Source: an uncultured Eubacteriales bacterium (GTDB lineage Bacteria > Bacillota > Clostridia > Oscillospirales > Oscillospiraceae). Taken from it: a stretch of DNA of 64,000 nt. The stretch spans positions 1-64,000 of the forward strand of contig ONCI01000002.1 in assembly GCA_900316255.1 (NCBI GenBank), written 5' to 3'. The translations under genes were made by a program, and so were the position numbers. Positions 8,229 through 16,986 of this stretch are shown here, in pieces (the first letter of the stretch is position 1; every line of letters begins with the position of its first letter). The notes beneath the pieces are model-generated. The model had not been told where the DNA came from, made no database searches, and was given only the letters and a program-made list of their open reading frames with translations.

Positions 8229-9491
8229 TCAGTTGCTTTCTTTGCGCAGGATGGTGGGCTTTTCCTCGCCGTTGACACAGGCGGCAGTGATGATCACCTT
8301 TTGCACCGTGGGATCGGAGGGGATGGTGTACATGAGCTCGGTCATGACGCTCTCCATCACGCTGCGCAGGCCCCGGGCGCCGATCTTGCGCTGGATGGCC
8401 TTGTCGGCGATGGCCTCCAGGGCGGCGGGCTCATACTCCAGCTCCACGCCGTCAAAGCGCAGCAGCGCCTGATACTGGCGTGTCATGGCGTTCTTCGGCT
8501 CCTGCAGGATGCGCACCAGGTCCTCCCGCTTCAGGGAGTCCAGGGACGCCACCACCGGCAGGCGGCCGATGAGTTCGGGGATGATGCCGAACTTCAGCAG
8601 GTCGTGCTGCTGGACCTGGGCGAGGATCTCCCCCACGTCCCGCTCCGCGCTGCTCTTGATCTCGGCGCCGAAGCCCATGGTCTTCTTGTCGGTGCGCTTC
8701 TCGATGATCTTGTCCAGACCGTCGAAGGCGCCGCCGCAGATGAAGAGGATGTTGCTGGTGTCCACATGGATGAACTCCTGGTGGGGGTGCTTGCGCCCGC
8801 CCTGGGGCGGGACGTTGGCAATGGTGCCCTCCAGCAGCTTCAGCAGTGCCTGCTGCACGCCCTCGCCGGACACGTCCCGGGTGATGGAGGTGTTCTCGCT
8901 CTTGCGGGCGATCTTGTCGATCTCGTCGATGTAGATGATGCCCCGCTGGGCCCGCTCCACGTCGAAGTCCGCGGCCTGCAGCAGCTTCAGGATCACGTTC
9001 TCCACGTCCTCGCCCACATAGCCGGCCTCCGTCAGGGTGGTGGCGTCGGCGATGGCAAAGGGGACGTCCAGCATCTTGGCCATAGTCTGGGCGAAGAGGG
9101 TCTTGCCGCTGCCGGTGGGGCCGATGAGCAGGATATTGCTCTTCTGCAGCTCCACGTCGTCCTCAGCGGCATGGAGGATGCGCTTATAGTGGTTGTAGAC
9201 CGCGACCGACAGCACCATCTTGGCACGCTCCTGGCCGATCACGTACTGGTCCAGGTTCTCCTTGATCTGGATGGGCTTGGGGAGCTTCTCGAAGGCCAGG
9301 GGCAGCCCGTCATAGCCGGTCACCTGGGGCGCCGGGGCGGCGGGCATCTCGCCGATGATGCTCATGCACATGCGCACGCACTCGTCGCAGATGTAGCTGC
9401 CGTTGCCGGCGATGAGCCGGTTCACCAGGGCCTGGGGCTTGCCGCAGAAGGAGCAGCGGATGCTTTTTCTTGTTTCGTCAGTTCTTGCCAT
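8229..9491 (-). CDS. clpX: ATP-dependent Clp protease ATP-binding subunit ClpX
   Basis: 420-aa unfoldase that recognises tagged substrates and feeds them to ClpP. N-terminal four-cysteine zinc finger (CSFC at about 13-16 and CDEC at about 35-38), Walker A ([10 protein letters not shown], about 122), Walker B ([10 protein letters not shown], about 183) and the pore/sensor motifs ([15 protein letters not shown] near 385) are all present. Gene order clpP then clpX, same strand, 64 bp apart, as in most Clostridia. Confidence 0.98.
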   Translation of the reverse strand: MARTDETRKSIRCSFCGKPQALVNRLIAGNGSYICDECVRMCMSIIGEMPAAPAPQVTGYDGLPLAFEKLPKPIQIKENLDQYVIGQERAKMVLSVAVYNHYKRILHAAEDDVELQKSNILLIGPTGSGKTLFAQTMAKMLDVPFAIADATTLTEAGYVGEDVENVILKLLQAADFDVERAQRGIIYIDEIDKIARKSENTSITRDVSGEGVQQALLKLLEGTIANVPPQGGRKHPHQEFIHVDTSNILFICGGAFDGLDKIIEKRTDKKTMGFGAEIKSSAERDVGEILAQVQQHDLLKFGIIPELIGRLPVVASLDSLKREDLVRILQEPKNAMTRQYQALLRFDGVELEYEPAALEAIADKAIQRKIGARGLRSVMESVMTELMYTIPSDPTVQKVIITAACVNGEEKPTILRKESN

Positions 9492-9555
9492 ACGATTCTC
9501 CTATGGTGCGCCTGATGCAGACGCGGGACGGACTGTCGCCCGCCCCGCATGTGTT

Positions 9556-10137
9556 TCAGCGCTGATAGATGACCTTGTCGATGAGGCCGTATTCCTGAGC
9601 CTCTTCGGCGGTGAGCCAGCGGTCCCGCTCCGAGTCGGCCTTCACCTTCTCGGGGGTCTTGCCGGTGTTCGCGGCCAGGATCTTGTTGAGACGCTCCTTG
9701 ATCTTCAGGAAGTGCTCCACATCGATCTCCATGTCCGTGACCTTGCCCTGGGTGCCGGCAGAGGGCTGGTGGATCATGATCTCGGCATTGGGCAGGGCGA
9801 TGCGCTTGCCCTTGGCGCCGGAGGACAGCAGGAAGGCGCCCATGGAGGCTGCCATGCCCACGCAGATGGTGGAGACGTCAGGCTTGATGTACTGCATGGT
9901 GTCATAGATGGCCATGCCGGCGCTGACGCTGCCGCCGGGGCTGTTGATATAAAACTGAATGTCCTTGTCCGGGTCCTGGGCTTCCAGATACAGAAGCTGA
10001 GCCACGATCAGGCTTGCGGTGGTATCGTTCACCTCTTCGGACAGCATGACGATGCGGTCGTTCAGCAGGCGGGAAAAGATGTCGTAAGACCGCTCACCGC
10101 GGCTGGTCTGTTCGACAACATAGGGAACTAAGCTCAT
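9556..10137 (-). CDS. clpP: ATP-dependent Clp protease proteolytic subunit ClpP
   Basis: 193-aa serine peptidase forming the tetradecameric barrel that works with ClpX and other Clp ATPases. Catalytic triad is intact: Ser98 in GMAASMGA, His123 in MIHQPSAG and Asp near residue 172 in GLIDKVI. The N-terminal [20 protein letters not shown] is standard. It follows the trigger factor gene by 46 bp on the same strand. Confidence 0.98.
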   Translation of the reverse strand: MSLVPYVVEQTSRGERSYDIFSRLLNDRIVMLSEEVNDTTASLIVAQLLYLEAQDPDKDIQFYINSPGGSVSAGMAIYDTMQYIKPDVSTICVGMAASMGAFLLSSGAKGKRIALPNAEIMIHQPSAGTQGKVTDMEIDVEHFLKIKERLNKILAANTGKTPEKVKADSERDRWLTAEEAQEYGLIDKVIYQR

Positions 10138-10183
10138 AGGGTAACTCTCCTTTCATCAGGAGCATATCCGCTTTCGGAAATCT

Positions 10184-11512
10184 TTATTCCTGGGTCTCCT
10201 CGGCGGGGGCCTCCTGGGGTTCCGGCATCTCGCCGATCTCGGCGGAATTCATGATGACGTCGGTGGCCTTCTCCTTCAGGTACTCGTTGCGGATGGTGTC
10301 CAGGCCGAAGTACTGCCGGATCTCTTCGGGCTTGGCGTTGACGCTGTCGGCGATGCGCTGCAGATAGGCCTCGGTCTCCTCCTCGGTGAGCTCGATGCCC
10401 TCGGCCTTGGCAACAGCCTCCAGCAGCAGCTCGGTACGGACCTGCATCTGGGCGGAGGGCAGGATGGACTGGTTCATGGTCTCGCTGTCGATGCCCATCA
10501 TGCGCACCAGCTTCTCCAGCTCCACATTGCGGTCGGTCATGCCGAAGTTGGCGGCGTAGTTGCGGATGATCTCCTCGGCCTTCTCCTGGATCATGACGTC
10601 GGGCACGTCGCAGCTCATGTTGTCGGCGGCCTGCTTCATGATGTAGGAACGGAACACGTTCTCGGCCTGGTCGTTGTACTTGTCCTGCAGCTGCTTGCGC
10701 AGATCGGCCTTGTACTCGTCCAGGGTGTCGAACTCGGACACGTCCTTGGCAAACTCATCGTCCAGCTCGGGCAGTTCGGGGAAGGTGATGGAGTTCAGCT
10801 TCACCTTGAAGACGACGGCCTTGCCGGCCAGGTTCTCCACATAGGTGTCGGGGAAGGTGATGTCCAGGTCCTTCTCCTCGCCGATCTGCATGCCGGCGAC
10901 CTGCTCCTCGAAGCCGGGCACGAAGGAGTTGGAGCCCAGCTCCAGCTCGTAACCCTCGGCCTTGCCGCCGTCGAAGCGCTCGCCGTTGAGGAAGCCGTCA
11001 AAGTCGATGTTGACGGTGTCGCCCATCTGGGCGGGGCGGTCCTCCACGGAGACCTTGCGGGCGTTCTGCTTGCGCTTCTTCTCCACCTCTTCTTCCACTT
11101 CCTCGTCGGAAACGGTGGTGACTTCCTTGGGCGCCTTCAGGCCCTTGTACTGGCCCAGGGTGACCTCGGGGTACAGGGACACGGAGAAGGTGTAGCGCAC
11201 GGTGCGCTCCTCGGTGACTTCCACGTTGTCGATGGCGGGCTGGCCGACGATGCGCAGCTCACCCTCGCTGAGGCCCTGCTCGAAGGCCTTGGGGGCCAGC
11301 TCGTCCATGGCGTCCTGGTAGAAGACCTCGCGGCCGTACATGGACTCCACGATGGCGCGGGGAGCCTTGCCCTTGCGGAAGCCGGGAATATTGATGCTGC
11401 TCTTGGCCTTCAGGTAAGCGCCGTTGACGGCGGCCTCGAACTCGGCGGCGTCGGACTCCACCGTGAAGAGAGCAGTGTTGTTTTCTTTCTTTTCCACATT
11501 CTTCAGAATCAT
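10184..11512 (-). CDS. tig: trigger factor (peptidyl-prolyl isomerase chaperone)
   Basis: 442-aa ribosome-bound chaperone. N-terminal ribosome-binding domain with the GFRKGKAPR signature (about residues 41-49), a central FKBP-type isomerase domain (about 150-245, with GDTVNIDFDGFLNG) and the C-terminal substrate-cradle helices. I chose the ATG at 11512 because it is preceded by AGGAGG at the right spacing and begins the conserved N-terminus; the frame runs open 24 codons further upstream but that part overlaps the promoter. First gene of the tig-clpP-clpX-lon-engB series. C-terminus is acidic and proline/glutamate-rich. Confidence 0.96.
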   Translation of the reverse strand: MILKNVEKKENNTALFTVESDAAEFEAAVNGAYLKAKSSINIPGFRKGKAPRAIVESMYGREVFYQDAMDELAPKAFEQGLSEGELRIVGQPAIDNVEVTEERTVRYTFSVSLYPEVTLGQYKGLKAPKEVTTVSDEEVEEEVEKKRKQNARKVSVEDRPAQMGDTVNIDFDGFLNGERFDGGKAEGYELELGSNSFVPGFEEQVAGMQIGEEKDLDITFPDTYVENLAGKAVVFKVKLNSITFPELPELDDEFAKDVSEFDTLDEYKADLRKQLQDKYNDQAENVFRSYIMKQAADNMSCDVPDVMIQEKAEEIIRNYAANFGMTDRNVELEKLVRMMGIDSETMNQSILPSAQMQVRTELLLEAVAKAEGIELTEEETEAYLQRIADSVNAKPEEIRQYFGLDTIRNEYLKEKATDVIMNSAEIGEMPEPQEAPAEETQE

Positions 11513-11555
11513 GATTGCTTTCCTCCTATTTGTTGTGACTGACACACAGCGTCTT

Positions 11556-11584
11556 ATATTATCAGATAACGCCAATAAAATCAA
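11556..11584 (-). promoter_or_regulatory. sigma-A type promoter for tig and the downstream protease genes
   Basis: On the minus strand TTGATT (11579-11584) and TAATAT (11556-11561) are 17 bp apart, placing the start of transcription about 35 bp before the tig ATG. No CIRCE or CtsR-like repeat is obvious. Confidence 0.65.
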
Positions 11585-11613
11585 TGAAAAATTCTTGAAT
11601 TCTCGGGCTTTTT

Positions 11614-11643
11614 AAAGGGGATGTGATCAAACACATCCCCTTT
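11614..11643. terminator. hairpin between the phosphoesterase and tig
   Basis: Perfect 12-bp stem (AAAGGGGATGTG / CACATCCCCTTT) with a 6-nt loop. The better T-rich tail is on the plus strand, but the only gene that could be ended here is the minus-strand phosphoesterase at 11710, for which the tail is A-rich. It may act through the stem alone. Confidence 0.5.
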
Positions 11644-11709
11644 CCGTTTTGAGATTTGAGTTTTGGGTTTTGAGAAGAAAACTGCGATGCGACAATCGAA
11701 CAGACGCGC

Positions 11710-12399
11710 TCAGTCCATGAGCTTTACAGGCGTGAAATCCACCGCGTCCGCTGAGAGGAGACGAAACTCCGTGCAGCCTTTCCATCCGTTGAAGGCTGCG
11801 GCAATGCCCTTGCCGTGGATGTGCCCGTAGCCGCAAAACCTCACCCGGTGCTTTTCCAGCAGCGCAAGGATCTCGGGGCACTCATATTTCTGGTAGATGG
11901 GCGGATAGTGGAGAAAGACCAGCTTCTCCCGCTCCCCCGCCGCGTTCAGGGAGGCCTCCAGCCGCAGGATCTCCCGGCGCATGATCTTTTCGTCGTGCTC
12001 GCCGCCGGTCTCCTCCTCGTAAAACCAGCCCCGGGTGCCGCAGAGGGCATAATCCCCGTAGGCATAGCAGTTGTTGTGGAGGATCTGCAGGCTGTCAAAG
12101 CCCTTCTCTCCGAAGAAACGGTAGGCCTTGGCGGCGGTGCTCCACCAGTAATCGTGGTTGCCCTTGAGGATCAGCTTTTTGCCGGGGAGCTCATGGATGA
12201 AGCGAAAGTCCGCCTCCGCCGCCTGCAGGCCCATGGCCCAGCTCAGATCCCCGCAGAGCACCGTCACATCGTCCTCTCCCACGCAGGCAAAGGCGTTTTT
12301 CAGTTTTTGGGCGTGATCCTTCCATTTTTCGCCGAAAACGTCCATGGGCTTGTCGCTTCCGAGGGAAAGATGGAGATCGCCGATGGCATAGAGGGCCAT
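11710..12399 (-). CDS. metallophosphoesterase (calcineurin-like)
   Basis: 229-aa dinuclear-metal phosphoesterase. The metal ligands appear in order: GDLHLS near the N-terminus, GDLSWAM (about 52), GNHDYWW (about 80) and GHIHGKG (about 200). The start is the ATG at 12397-12399; the frame is open much further upstream but only antisense to the DUF1540 gene. The clade (YkuE/clostridial YvnB-like small phosphoesterases) has unassigned substrates. Divergent from the DUF1540 gene. Confidence 0.88.
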   Translation of the reverse strand: MALYAIGDLHLSLGSDKPMDVFGEKWKDHAQKLKNAFACVGEDDVTVLCGDLSWAMGLQAAEADFRFIHELPGKKLILKGNHDYWWSTAAKAYRFFGEKGFDSLQILHNNCYAYGDYALCGTRGWFYEEETGGEHDEKIMRREILRLEASLNAAGEREKLVFLHYPPIYQKYECPEILALLEKHRVRFCGYGHIHGKGIAAAFNGWKGCTEFRLLSADAVDFTPVKLMD

Positions 12400-12471
12400 A
12401 GTCTCACTCCGAATAAAAAGTGCTTCCGCGTCCCATCCTAAAAGGGACAACGGAAAAGGAGGCATTCTTTC

Positions 12472-12645
12472 ATGAATACCAGGGAAAAAGAAATCAATCC
12501 CGGTGTGGGCTGCGACGTCACCGCCTGCAAGTACAACACCGTGGACTGCCGCTGCAGCGCCGAGCACATCAAGGTGAAGAACGAAAAGGCCATCACCAAG
12601 GGCGAGACCTACTGCGGCACCTTCTGCCCCAGAGGGACCTGCTGA
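12472..12645 (+). CDS. DUF1540 domain protein, 57 aa
   Basis: Small cysteine-rich protein starting at the ATG 12472 with AAAGGAGG 9 bp upstream. Eight cysteines are arranged in the DUF1540 pattern: GCDVTACKYN, DCRCSA, then YCGTFCPRGTC, probably binding a metal. DUF1540 proteins are frequent in spore-forming Clostridia, often as one or two copies per short protein, and some have been seen in spores, but the role is unknown. Only one copy of the domain is present. It is followed by a strong terminator at 12713. Confidence 0.85.
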   Translation: MNTREKEINPGVGCDVTACKYNTVDCRCSAEHIKVKNEKAITKGETYCGTFCPRGTC

Positions 12646-12712
12646 AGAAGGGAAACGACGACGGGATCCGCAAAGTCCCGAAGAGGATCCGCTCCGCGTT
12701 TTCCCAGGGAAT

Positions 12713-12745
12713 AGGTTCGGCGACGTCGCCGAACCTTTTCTTTTT
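12713..12745 (+). terminator. intrinsic terminator after DUF1540
   Basis: A perfect 24-bp palindrome (arms AGGTTCGGCGAC and GTCGCCGAACCT) is followed by TTTCTTTTT. The same GGTTCGGCGA core recurs in the centre of the palindromic element at 39593-39737. Confidence 0.85.
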
Positions 12746-12865
12746 GCTGTCAGTCAGACCGCAACAGCGATTTGCAGATCCGGGGCTACTTTATCATAAA
12801 GTTTCCCCCGGGGCAAGCTTCCCGTCCCGCAGAGGAAACCCAATTCCGAACTCCGAATTCCGCAT

Positions 12866-13225
12866 TTACTGAAAGGCGTTTTCGATGTGATTGACCTTCA
12901 CCGGCCCGTCCTCGCCCCGGGGGGCGTAGACCTCGATCACGTCAAAGCGGGGCTGCAGCTCCGTCTCGTGCTGGCTCAGCCAGAACTGGGCCGCGGCCAT
13001 CACCCGCTGCTGCTTGCGCGCCGTGACGAACTCCCGGGCCTCGCCGTGCTGATCGTCCCGGCGGAGCTTTACCTCCACAAAAACCAGGACCCCCGCCCGC
13101 CTTGCGATCAGGTCGATCTCCCCAAAGCGGCAGCGGAAGTTGCGCTCCAGGATCGTATAAAAACGGCGGCGCAGATACCGTGCCGCCTGTTCTTCTCCAA
13201 ATTGTCCCAAAGACTGTTTGTCCAT
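12866..13225 (-). CDS. YraN family (UPF0102) putative endonuclease-like protein
   Basis: 119-aa protein with a restriction-endonuclease-like fold. The family signature is present: G.FGEEQAARYL near the N-terminus, then RCRFGEIDLIARRAGVLVFVEVKLR with the E-D-ExK nuclease-like residues at about residues 35-53. It directly follows rnhB (10 bp gap), the usual neighbour in bacteria. Activity has not been firmly shown for the family. Confidence 0.93.
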   Translation of the reverse strand: MDKQSLGQFGEEQAARYLRRRFYTILERNFRCRFGEIDLIARRAGVLVFVEVKLRRDDQHGEAREFVTARKQQRVMAAAQFWLSQHETELQPRFDVIEVYAPRGEDGPVKVNHIENAFQ

Positions 13226-13235
13226 GTTTCTGCCC

Positions 13236-13835
13236 TCAGTGCATCTTCTTCAGAAAGCTGGGCCGGTGTACGGGGCTGGGGCCGTATTCCCGCAGTGCGG
13301 CATAGTGCAGCGCGGTACCGTAGCCCTTGTGCTGTTCAAAATGATACTCCGGGTACGCCTTCGCCAGCTCCAGCATCACCCGGTCCCGGCTGACCTTGGC
13401 CAGGATCGAAGCCGCGGCGATGTCGGCGCAGGTGGCGTCGCCCTTCACCACACAGAGACTGGGCGTTTCAATGCCCGCGTTCCGGTTGCCGTCGATGAGG
13501 GCCAGGTCCGGCTTTGTTTTCAGGCACGCGATGGCACGGTTCATGGCCAGCATGGTGGCGCCCAGGATGTTGCGCTCCTCGATCTCCTCCACCGTGGCAA
13601 AGGCGATGGCATAATCCAACGCCTTTTCGGTGATAACGTCGAAGAGCTCCTCCCGCTTCTTTTCGGTGAGCTTCTTGGAATCGTTCAGACCCGGGATCTC
13701 AAGGCCCCGGGGCAGGATCACCGCGGCGGCATAGACAGGCCCGGCCAGGGGGCCCCGGCCCGCCTCGTCCACGCCGCAGAGGCAGCGATAGCCCTGCTTG
13801 TAGAGCTCATTCTCCTTTTCCCAAAGATCCGTCAT
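13236..13835 (-). CDS. rnhB: ribonuclease HII
   Basis: 199-aa enzyme that cuts the RNA strand of RNA-DNA hybrids and removes misincorporated ribonucleotides. The GVDEAGRGPLAG motif (about residues 20-31) contains the first two acidic metal ligands; the third, in LIDGNRNAG (about 115), and the fourth in the SILAKVSRDRVM region (about 145) are intact. It overlaps the 3' end of rbgA by 29 bp, so the genes are co-translated. Confidence 0.97.
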   Translation of the reverse strand: MTDLWEKENELYKQGYRCLCGVDEAGRGPLAGPVYAAAVILPRGLEIPGLNDSKKLTEKKREELFDVITEKALDYAIAFATVEEIEERNILGATMLAMNRAIACLKTKPDLALIDGNRNAGIETPSLCVVKGDATCADIAAASILAKVSRDRVMLELAKAYPEYHFEQHKGYGTALHYAALREYGPSPVHRPSFLKKMH

Positions 13836-14703
13836 CCGGCTGCTCCAGACTCAGACGGCCAAGCTTGCCGTCGTGATATTCTCCCAACAGGGTGTTGGCC
13901 ATGCGTTCGATGTCGTATTCTCCCCTGGAAACCAGGAAGCCCCGCTTCTTGGCCGCCTCTTCCAGCAGCTCAAAGCCGTTGGCCTCGGGGTCCGGGGTGA
14001 ACTTGTAGCGCTCCGTCAGGGCCTGGGGATAATAATCCCGCAGGCGCAGCATGAAGTTTGCGCCCAGGGTCTCCTTGTCCAGCACGTCCGCCTTGATGGC
14101 GTTGGTGATGGCCAGCATCTCCCCCACCTCCTGGCTCTCGAACTTTGGCCAGAGGATGCCCGGGGTGTCCAGCAGGTCCAGACCCTTATCGATGTTGATC
14201 CACTGCTTGCCCCGGGTGACGCCGGGCTTGTCCCCGGCGATGGCGGCCTTGCGGCCCGCCACCTTGTTGATGAAGGTGGACTTGCCCACATTGGGGATGC
14301 CCAGGATCATCACCCGCAGGGTCCGGCCCGTCTGCCCCTTGGCCTCGTACTCCCGGAGCTTGTCCTGCAGGAGCTTTCGCACCGCGGGGACAAATTCCTT
14401 GACCCCCTTGCCGCTTTTGGCGTCGGTCTCCAGCACGGCATAGCCCTGGCTTTCAAACTGCCGCCGCCAGCGGGCGGTGACCGTGGGGTCCGCCAGGTCC
14501 ACCCGGTTCAGGATCAGGAGCCTGGGCTTATCACCGGCAAGTCTGTCGATATCCGGGTTCCGGCTGGACCGGGGGATGCGGGCGTCAAGGATCTCGCACA
14601 CTGCGTCCACCAGCTTCAGATCCTGCTCGATCATCCGCTGGGCCTTGGTCATGTGGCCCGGGAACCACTGGATATTCATTTTTTCATAGGCTCTGTCTTC
14701 CAT
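13807..14703 (-). CDS. ylqF: ribosome biogenesis GTPase YlqF/RbgA
   Basis: Circularly permuted GTPase that promotes maturation of the 50S subunit. G4 (NRVDLAD, about residue 67) precedes G1 (GIPNVGKST, about 132) and G3 (DTPGILWP, about 173), the order diagnostic of the permuted class; the C-terminal RNA-binding domain is complete. The start is uncertain: I chose the ATG at 14703, which overlaps the lepB stop as TGATG; the conserved family start MNIQWFPGHM would correspond to the ATG at 14679, but neither has a clear ribosome site, so coupling to lepB is likely. Order lepB-rbgA-rnhB-yraN is common in Firmicutes. Confidence 0.95.
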   Translation of the reverse strand: MEDRAYEKMNIQWFPGHMTKAQRMIEQDLKLVDAVCEILDARIPRSSRNPDIDRLAGDKPRLLILNRVDLADPTVTARWRRQFESQGYAVLETDAKSGKGVKEFVPAVRKLLQDKLREYEAKGQTGRTLRVMILGIPNVGKSTFINKVAGRKAAIAGDKPGVTRGKQWINIDKGLDLLDTPGILWPKFESQEVGEMLAITNAIKADVLDKETLGANFMLRLRDYYPQALTERYKFTPDPEANGFELLEEAAKKRGFLVSRGEYDIERMANTLLGEYHDGKLGRLSLEQPDDGSLGKGE

Positions 14704-15314
14704 CAGCGCACCCATTTCATGGAGGAGATGGGGTAGACCACCGCGTAGACCTTGCCCAGGATCAGCCGCTCGTCCACCATGCCGATGCTCTTGGCCCGGC
14801 TGTCCCGGGAGGAGTTGCGGTTATCGCCCAGGACGAAGACGCAGCCCTCCGGCACGGTCTTGGGGCCGATGAAGTCCAGCTTGTTGTGGATGGGCTCCGC
14901 GGCGTATTCCTCCTCCAGCGGCTCCCCGTCCACATAGACGATGCCGTGCTCGAAGTCGATGTTGACCTCCTGGCCCTCGGTGGCGATGACCCGCTTCACC
15001 AGGGCCTTCTCCTCGTTGTTCTCGTCCACATTCTTGAAGATCACCACGTCGCCGGCCTTGGGCTTGAAAAACAGGTTCGAGACCAGCATTTTGTTGCCCT
15101 CGTAGAGGGTGGGGTTCATGGAGGGTCCCACCACGTCGATCAGCCGGACCAGGAAGGAGAACAGCAGCACGCAGAAGATCAGTGCCGCCATCAGGCTCTG
15201 CACCCAGTCATAGATCTCCCGTCTGGTGCGCTGGGCCGGGGTCATGGACTCCCGCTCCGCCTTTTCCTCCGCTCTTGTCTTTTTTTCTCTGCTCATATTG
15301 AAAAGCTCCCGCAT
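14703..15314 (-). CDS. lepB: signal peptidase I
   Basis: 203-aa type I signal peptidase, membrane-anchored with its active site outside. A cytosolic charged N-terminus (residues 1-35) precedes one membrane segment (about 38-60); the catalytic Ser is in GPSMNPTL (about 70) and the catalytic Lys in LVKRVIATEG (about 110); GDNRNSSRDSR is the last conserved box (about 168). First gene of the lepB-rbgA-rnhB-yraN operon. Confidence 0.96.
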   Translation of the reverse strand: MRELFNMSREKKTRAEEKAERESMTPAQRTRREIYDWVQSLMAALIFCVLLFSFLVRLIDVVGPSMNPTLYEGNKMLVSNLFFKPKAGDVVIFKNVDENNEEKALVKRVIATEGQEVNIDFEHGIVYVDGEPLEEEYAAEPIHNKLDFIGPKTVPEGCVFVLGDNRNSSRDSRAKSIGMVDERLILGKVYAVVYPISSMKWVR

Positions 15315-15586
15315 TGTTGATTCTTTGCTTGTATTTCTGATGCGTCAAAGCGTATTATATCCCATCTTTCCCCGCGGGGCAAGCCTTTTCTGCACCGCCG
15401 CCCAACGCCTTCTCCTTGAGGAGAAGGTGTCATCCGCCGATCCCCGCGAGGCGGATGACGGATGAGGTGTCGCCCTTGGCTCCCTCTCCGAGGGAGCTGT
15501 CATCCGGCGTGTCACGCCCCGCCGGATGAGGTCCCCGTCCTCTCGTAGGGGCCGCCGCCCTCGGCGGCCCGCACAGCGCGCAGCGC

Positions 15587-15709
15587 TGTCATCCTGAGGA
15601 GGCGCAACCGCCGAAGGATCCCGCTCCCGGCGGGAGTAAGAGTTCTCGGCTGCTGCGGAAAACCTTACCTGGCGCCGTCGGGATCCTTCGCTTTACGCTC
15701 AGGATGACA
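15587..15709. repeat. 123-bp element with TGTCATCCTGAG terminal inverted repeats
   Basis: The left end TGTCATCCTGAG (15587-15598) is exactly complementary to the right end CTCAGGATGACA (15698-15709), and the inner GAAGGATCCC / GGGATCCTTC also pair. No coding capacity; typical of a non-autonomous miniature element common in gut Clostridia. Confidence 0.75.
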
Positions 15710-15738
15710 TAGTGGGAACAGCCCCGCCGCATCAAAAA

Positions 15739-15764
15739 CACCCCGAGGGCTTGCCCTCGGGGTG
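15739..15764 (-). terminator. terminator-like hairpin downstream of the 283-aa membrane protein
   Basis: 12-bp stem (CACCCCGAGGGC / GCCCTCGGGGTG) with a TT loop; on the minus strand it is followed by TTTTTG. Confidence 0.65.
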
Positions 15765-15854
15765 CGGAAAAGCCTTCCCCGCGCACGGGGAAGGGGGACC
15801 GCTTGCGGTGGATGAGGTCCCCGCGCAGCGGAATAGAGATTCAATCGTGCCGGG

Positions 15855-16706
15855 TCAGGTGGGACGAGGCTCCGTCCCCTGTCCCACAAAAAGCAGGCCA
15901 TTCGGTAGTCGCGTTTTTAGTTCGTCCGGAAGCATCATAACGATTTGGTCCTCTGCCTTCCAGAACAAGCCCGCCCTTCTGTAGCCACCCAAAAGATCAA
16001 AACGAGTTCCGTTCTCTGTCACCAGATAGCAGTGGGTAAGCTTTTCTCCGTTGCTTTCTGTGTCTATATAGATAGGTTCGATTTCCAGAACTTGGTCATA
16101 GCGGATCACTGTTTCCTGCGGCGAAAAGAATGGTCTATACACAATCTTCTCAGAATCCGCGATTCCATGATTCGCCAGCATCATGAGTCTAAACGGAAAA
16201 ACGATCAGCGAGGCAGCAAGTAGGATCGCGGAACACTTCTGCCGTGCCCTTGTACGACTGTCCTTGGGAAAAACAGTGCAGAGTGAAAAGCAAATGTCTA
16301 CAGGCCGTCTCCTGAGCACGGGAAGATACCAAGAAACCAACGCATCATAAGCAACAAGAAAAAGCAGGGAAATGTACGCACCATCGTCTAAACCGTAGAA
16401 TAATACTACGTTTTTTTGCCCTTTAGAGAGCAGTGCAGTGCCAAGAGATTCCGTGATGGTATTCAGGATAAACAGAAGTGCCATGTATAAGACGAGCGTG
16501 CGGCCTCGACAACTTGCACCGGAATAAGTTCCGCGAGAAAAGCTATCCGGCGTGAGGCGACACCATTCGGAGCGCCGATATTCTTCATACCCGGGAATCC
16601 TGTCGTAAATTCGATGATTCGCTCGGATTCTTCGCAGCTCCATCACATGCCAGAGTATCCAGGCAAGATAGAAACACGATACGAGTGTGTACATAATCAT
16701 AGGCAT
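15855..16706 (-). CDS. multi-pass membrane protein of unknown function
   Basis: 283-aa protein I do not recognise. Hydrophobic segments lie at about residues 1-22, 72-92, 108-130 and 158-178, followed by a soluble C-terminal part (about 185-283) that reads like a short beta-rich domain (YDQVLEIEPIYIDTES; GTRFDLLGGYRRAG), possibly a PH-like domain of the kind seen on membrane proteins that sense or scaffold. Base composition is visibly AT-richer than its neighbours, and both flanks carry GTGGGAC hairpins; the last codons and stop lie inside the left hairpin. This suggests relatively recent acquisition. No operon partner. Confidence 0.65.
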   Translation of the reverse strand: MPMIMYTLVSCFYLAWILWHVMELRRIRANHRIYDRIPGYEEYRRSEWCRLTPDSFSRGTYSGASCRGRTLVLYMALLFILNTITESLGTALLSKGQKNVVLFYGLDDGAYISLLFLVAYDALVSWYLPVLRRRPVDICFSLCTVFPKDSRTRARQKCSAILLAASLIVFPFRLMMLANHGIADSEKIVYRPFFSPQETVIRYDQVLEIEPIYIDTESNGEKLTHCYLVTENGTRFDLLGGYRRAGLFWKAEDQIVMMLPDELKTRLPNGLLFVGQGTEPRPT

Positions 16707-16930
16707 TTCTCTCCGATTTCACTTATCGTGCGATATGTGGGACGGGGGACGTAGGTCATGAGCGGTTCCCTGCCCCACATTCTTTATTTTTTGGAATCGC
16801 CGAGCTGTCCTGTATTTGTTATCATTATACTCGAAGTACATGCCCCTTTCAAGAGCGCGATCTTCAAATCGTGCTGCCCCTCCCGCCGTAGAGGCGGATA
16901 TCATCCGCACGCTCCGCGCCCTTTCCCCGC

Positions 16931-16959
16931 TTGCAAGCGGGAATCCCCTATGCTACAAT
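16931..16959 (+). promoter_or_regulatory. sigma-A type promoter for the glycosyltransferase
   Basis: TTGCAA (16931-16936) and TACAAT (16954-16959) with 17-bp spacing, 28 bp before the GTG start. The -35 lies in a CCGCTTGCAAGCGG palindrome. Bases 16707-16930 hold no gene, only the right-hand GTGGGAC hairpin and repeat debris. Confidence 0.7.
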
Positions 16960-16986
16960 ACGGTAAAGAAAAGTGAGGTGACAGCA

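Larger units (their letters stand above)
15315..15854. repeat. 540-bp gene-free stretch made of short palindromic repeats
   Basis: No credible gene. It contains the CTTCTCC-TTGA-GGAGAAG hairpin (about 15407-15423), a CATCCGCC/GGCGGATG hairpin (15429-15459), a second GGATGAGG-ended repeat (15480-15530), a solitary GTAGGGG-hairpin end (15545-15571), the element 15587-15709 and a terminator at 15739. The same modules recur at 20449-20520 and 33940-34030. These look like dispersed intergenic repeats of the genome. Confidence 0.7.

Noticed and set aside
5860..8472. An 870-codon open frame opposite lon
   Set aside because: Antisense to a clearly conserved gene, composition rich in H, G, Q and D as expected of a shadow; no start signals.
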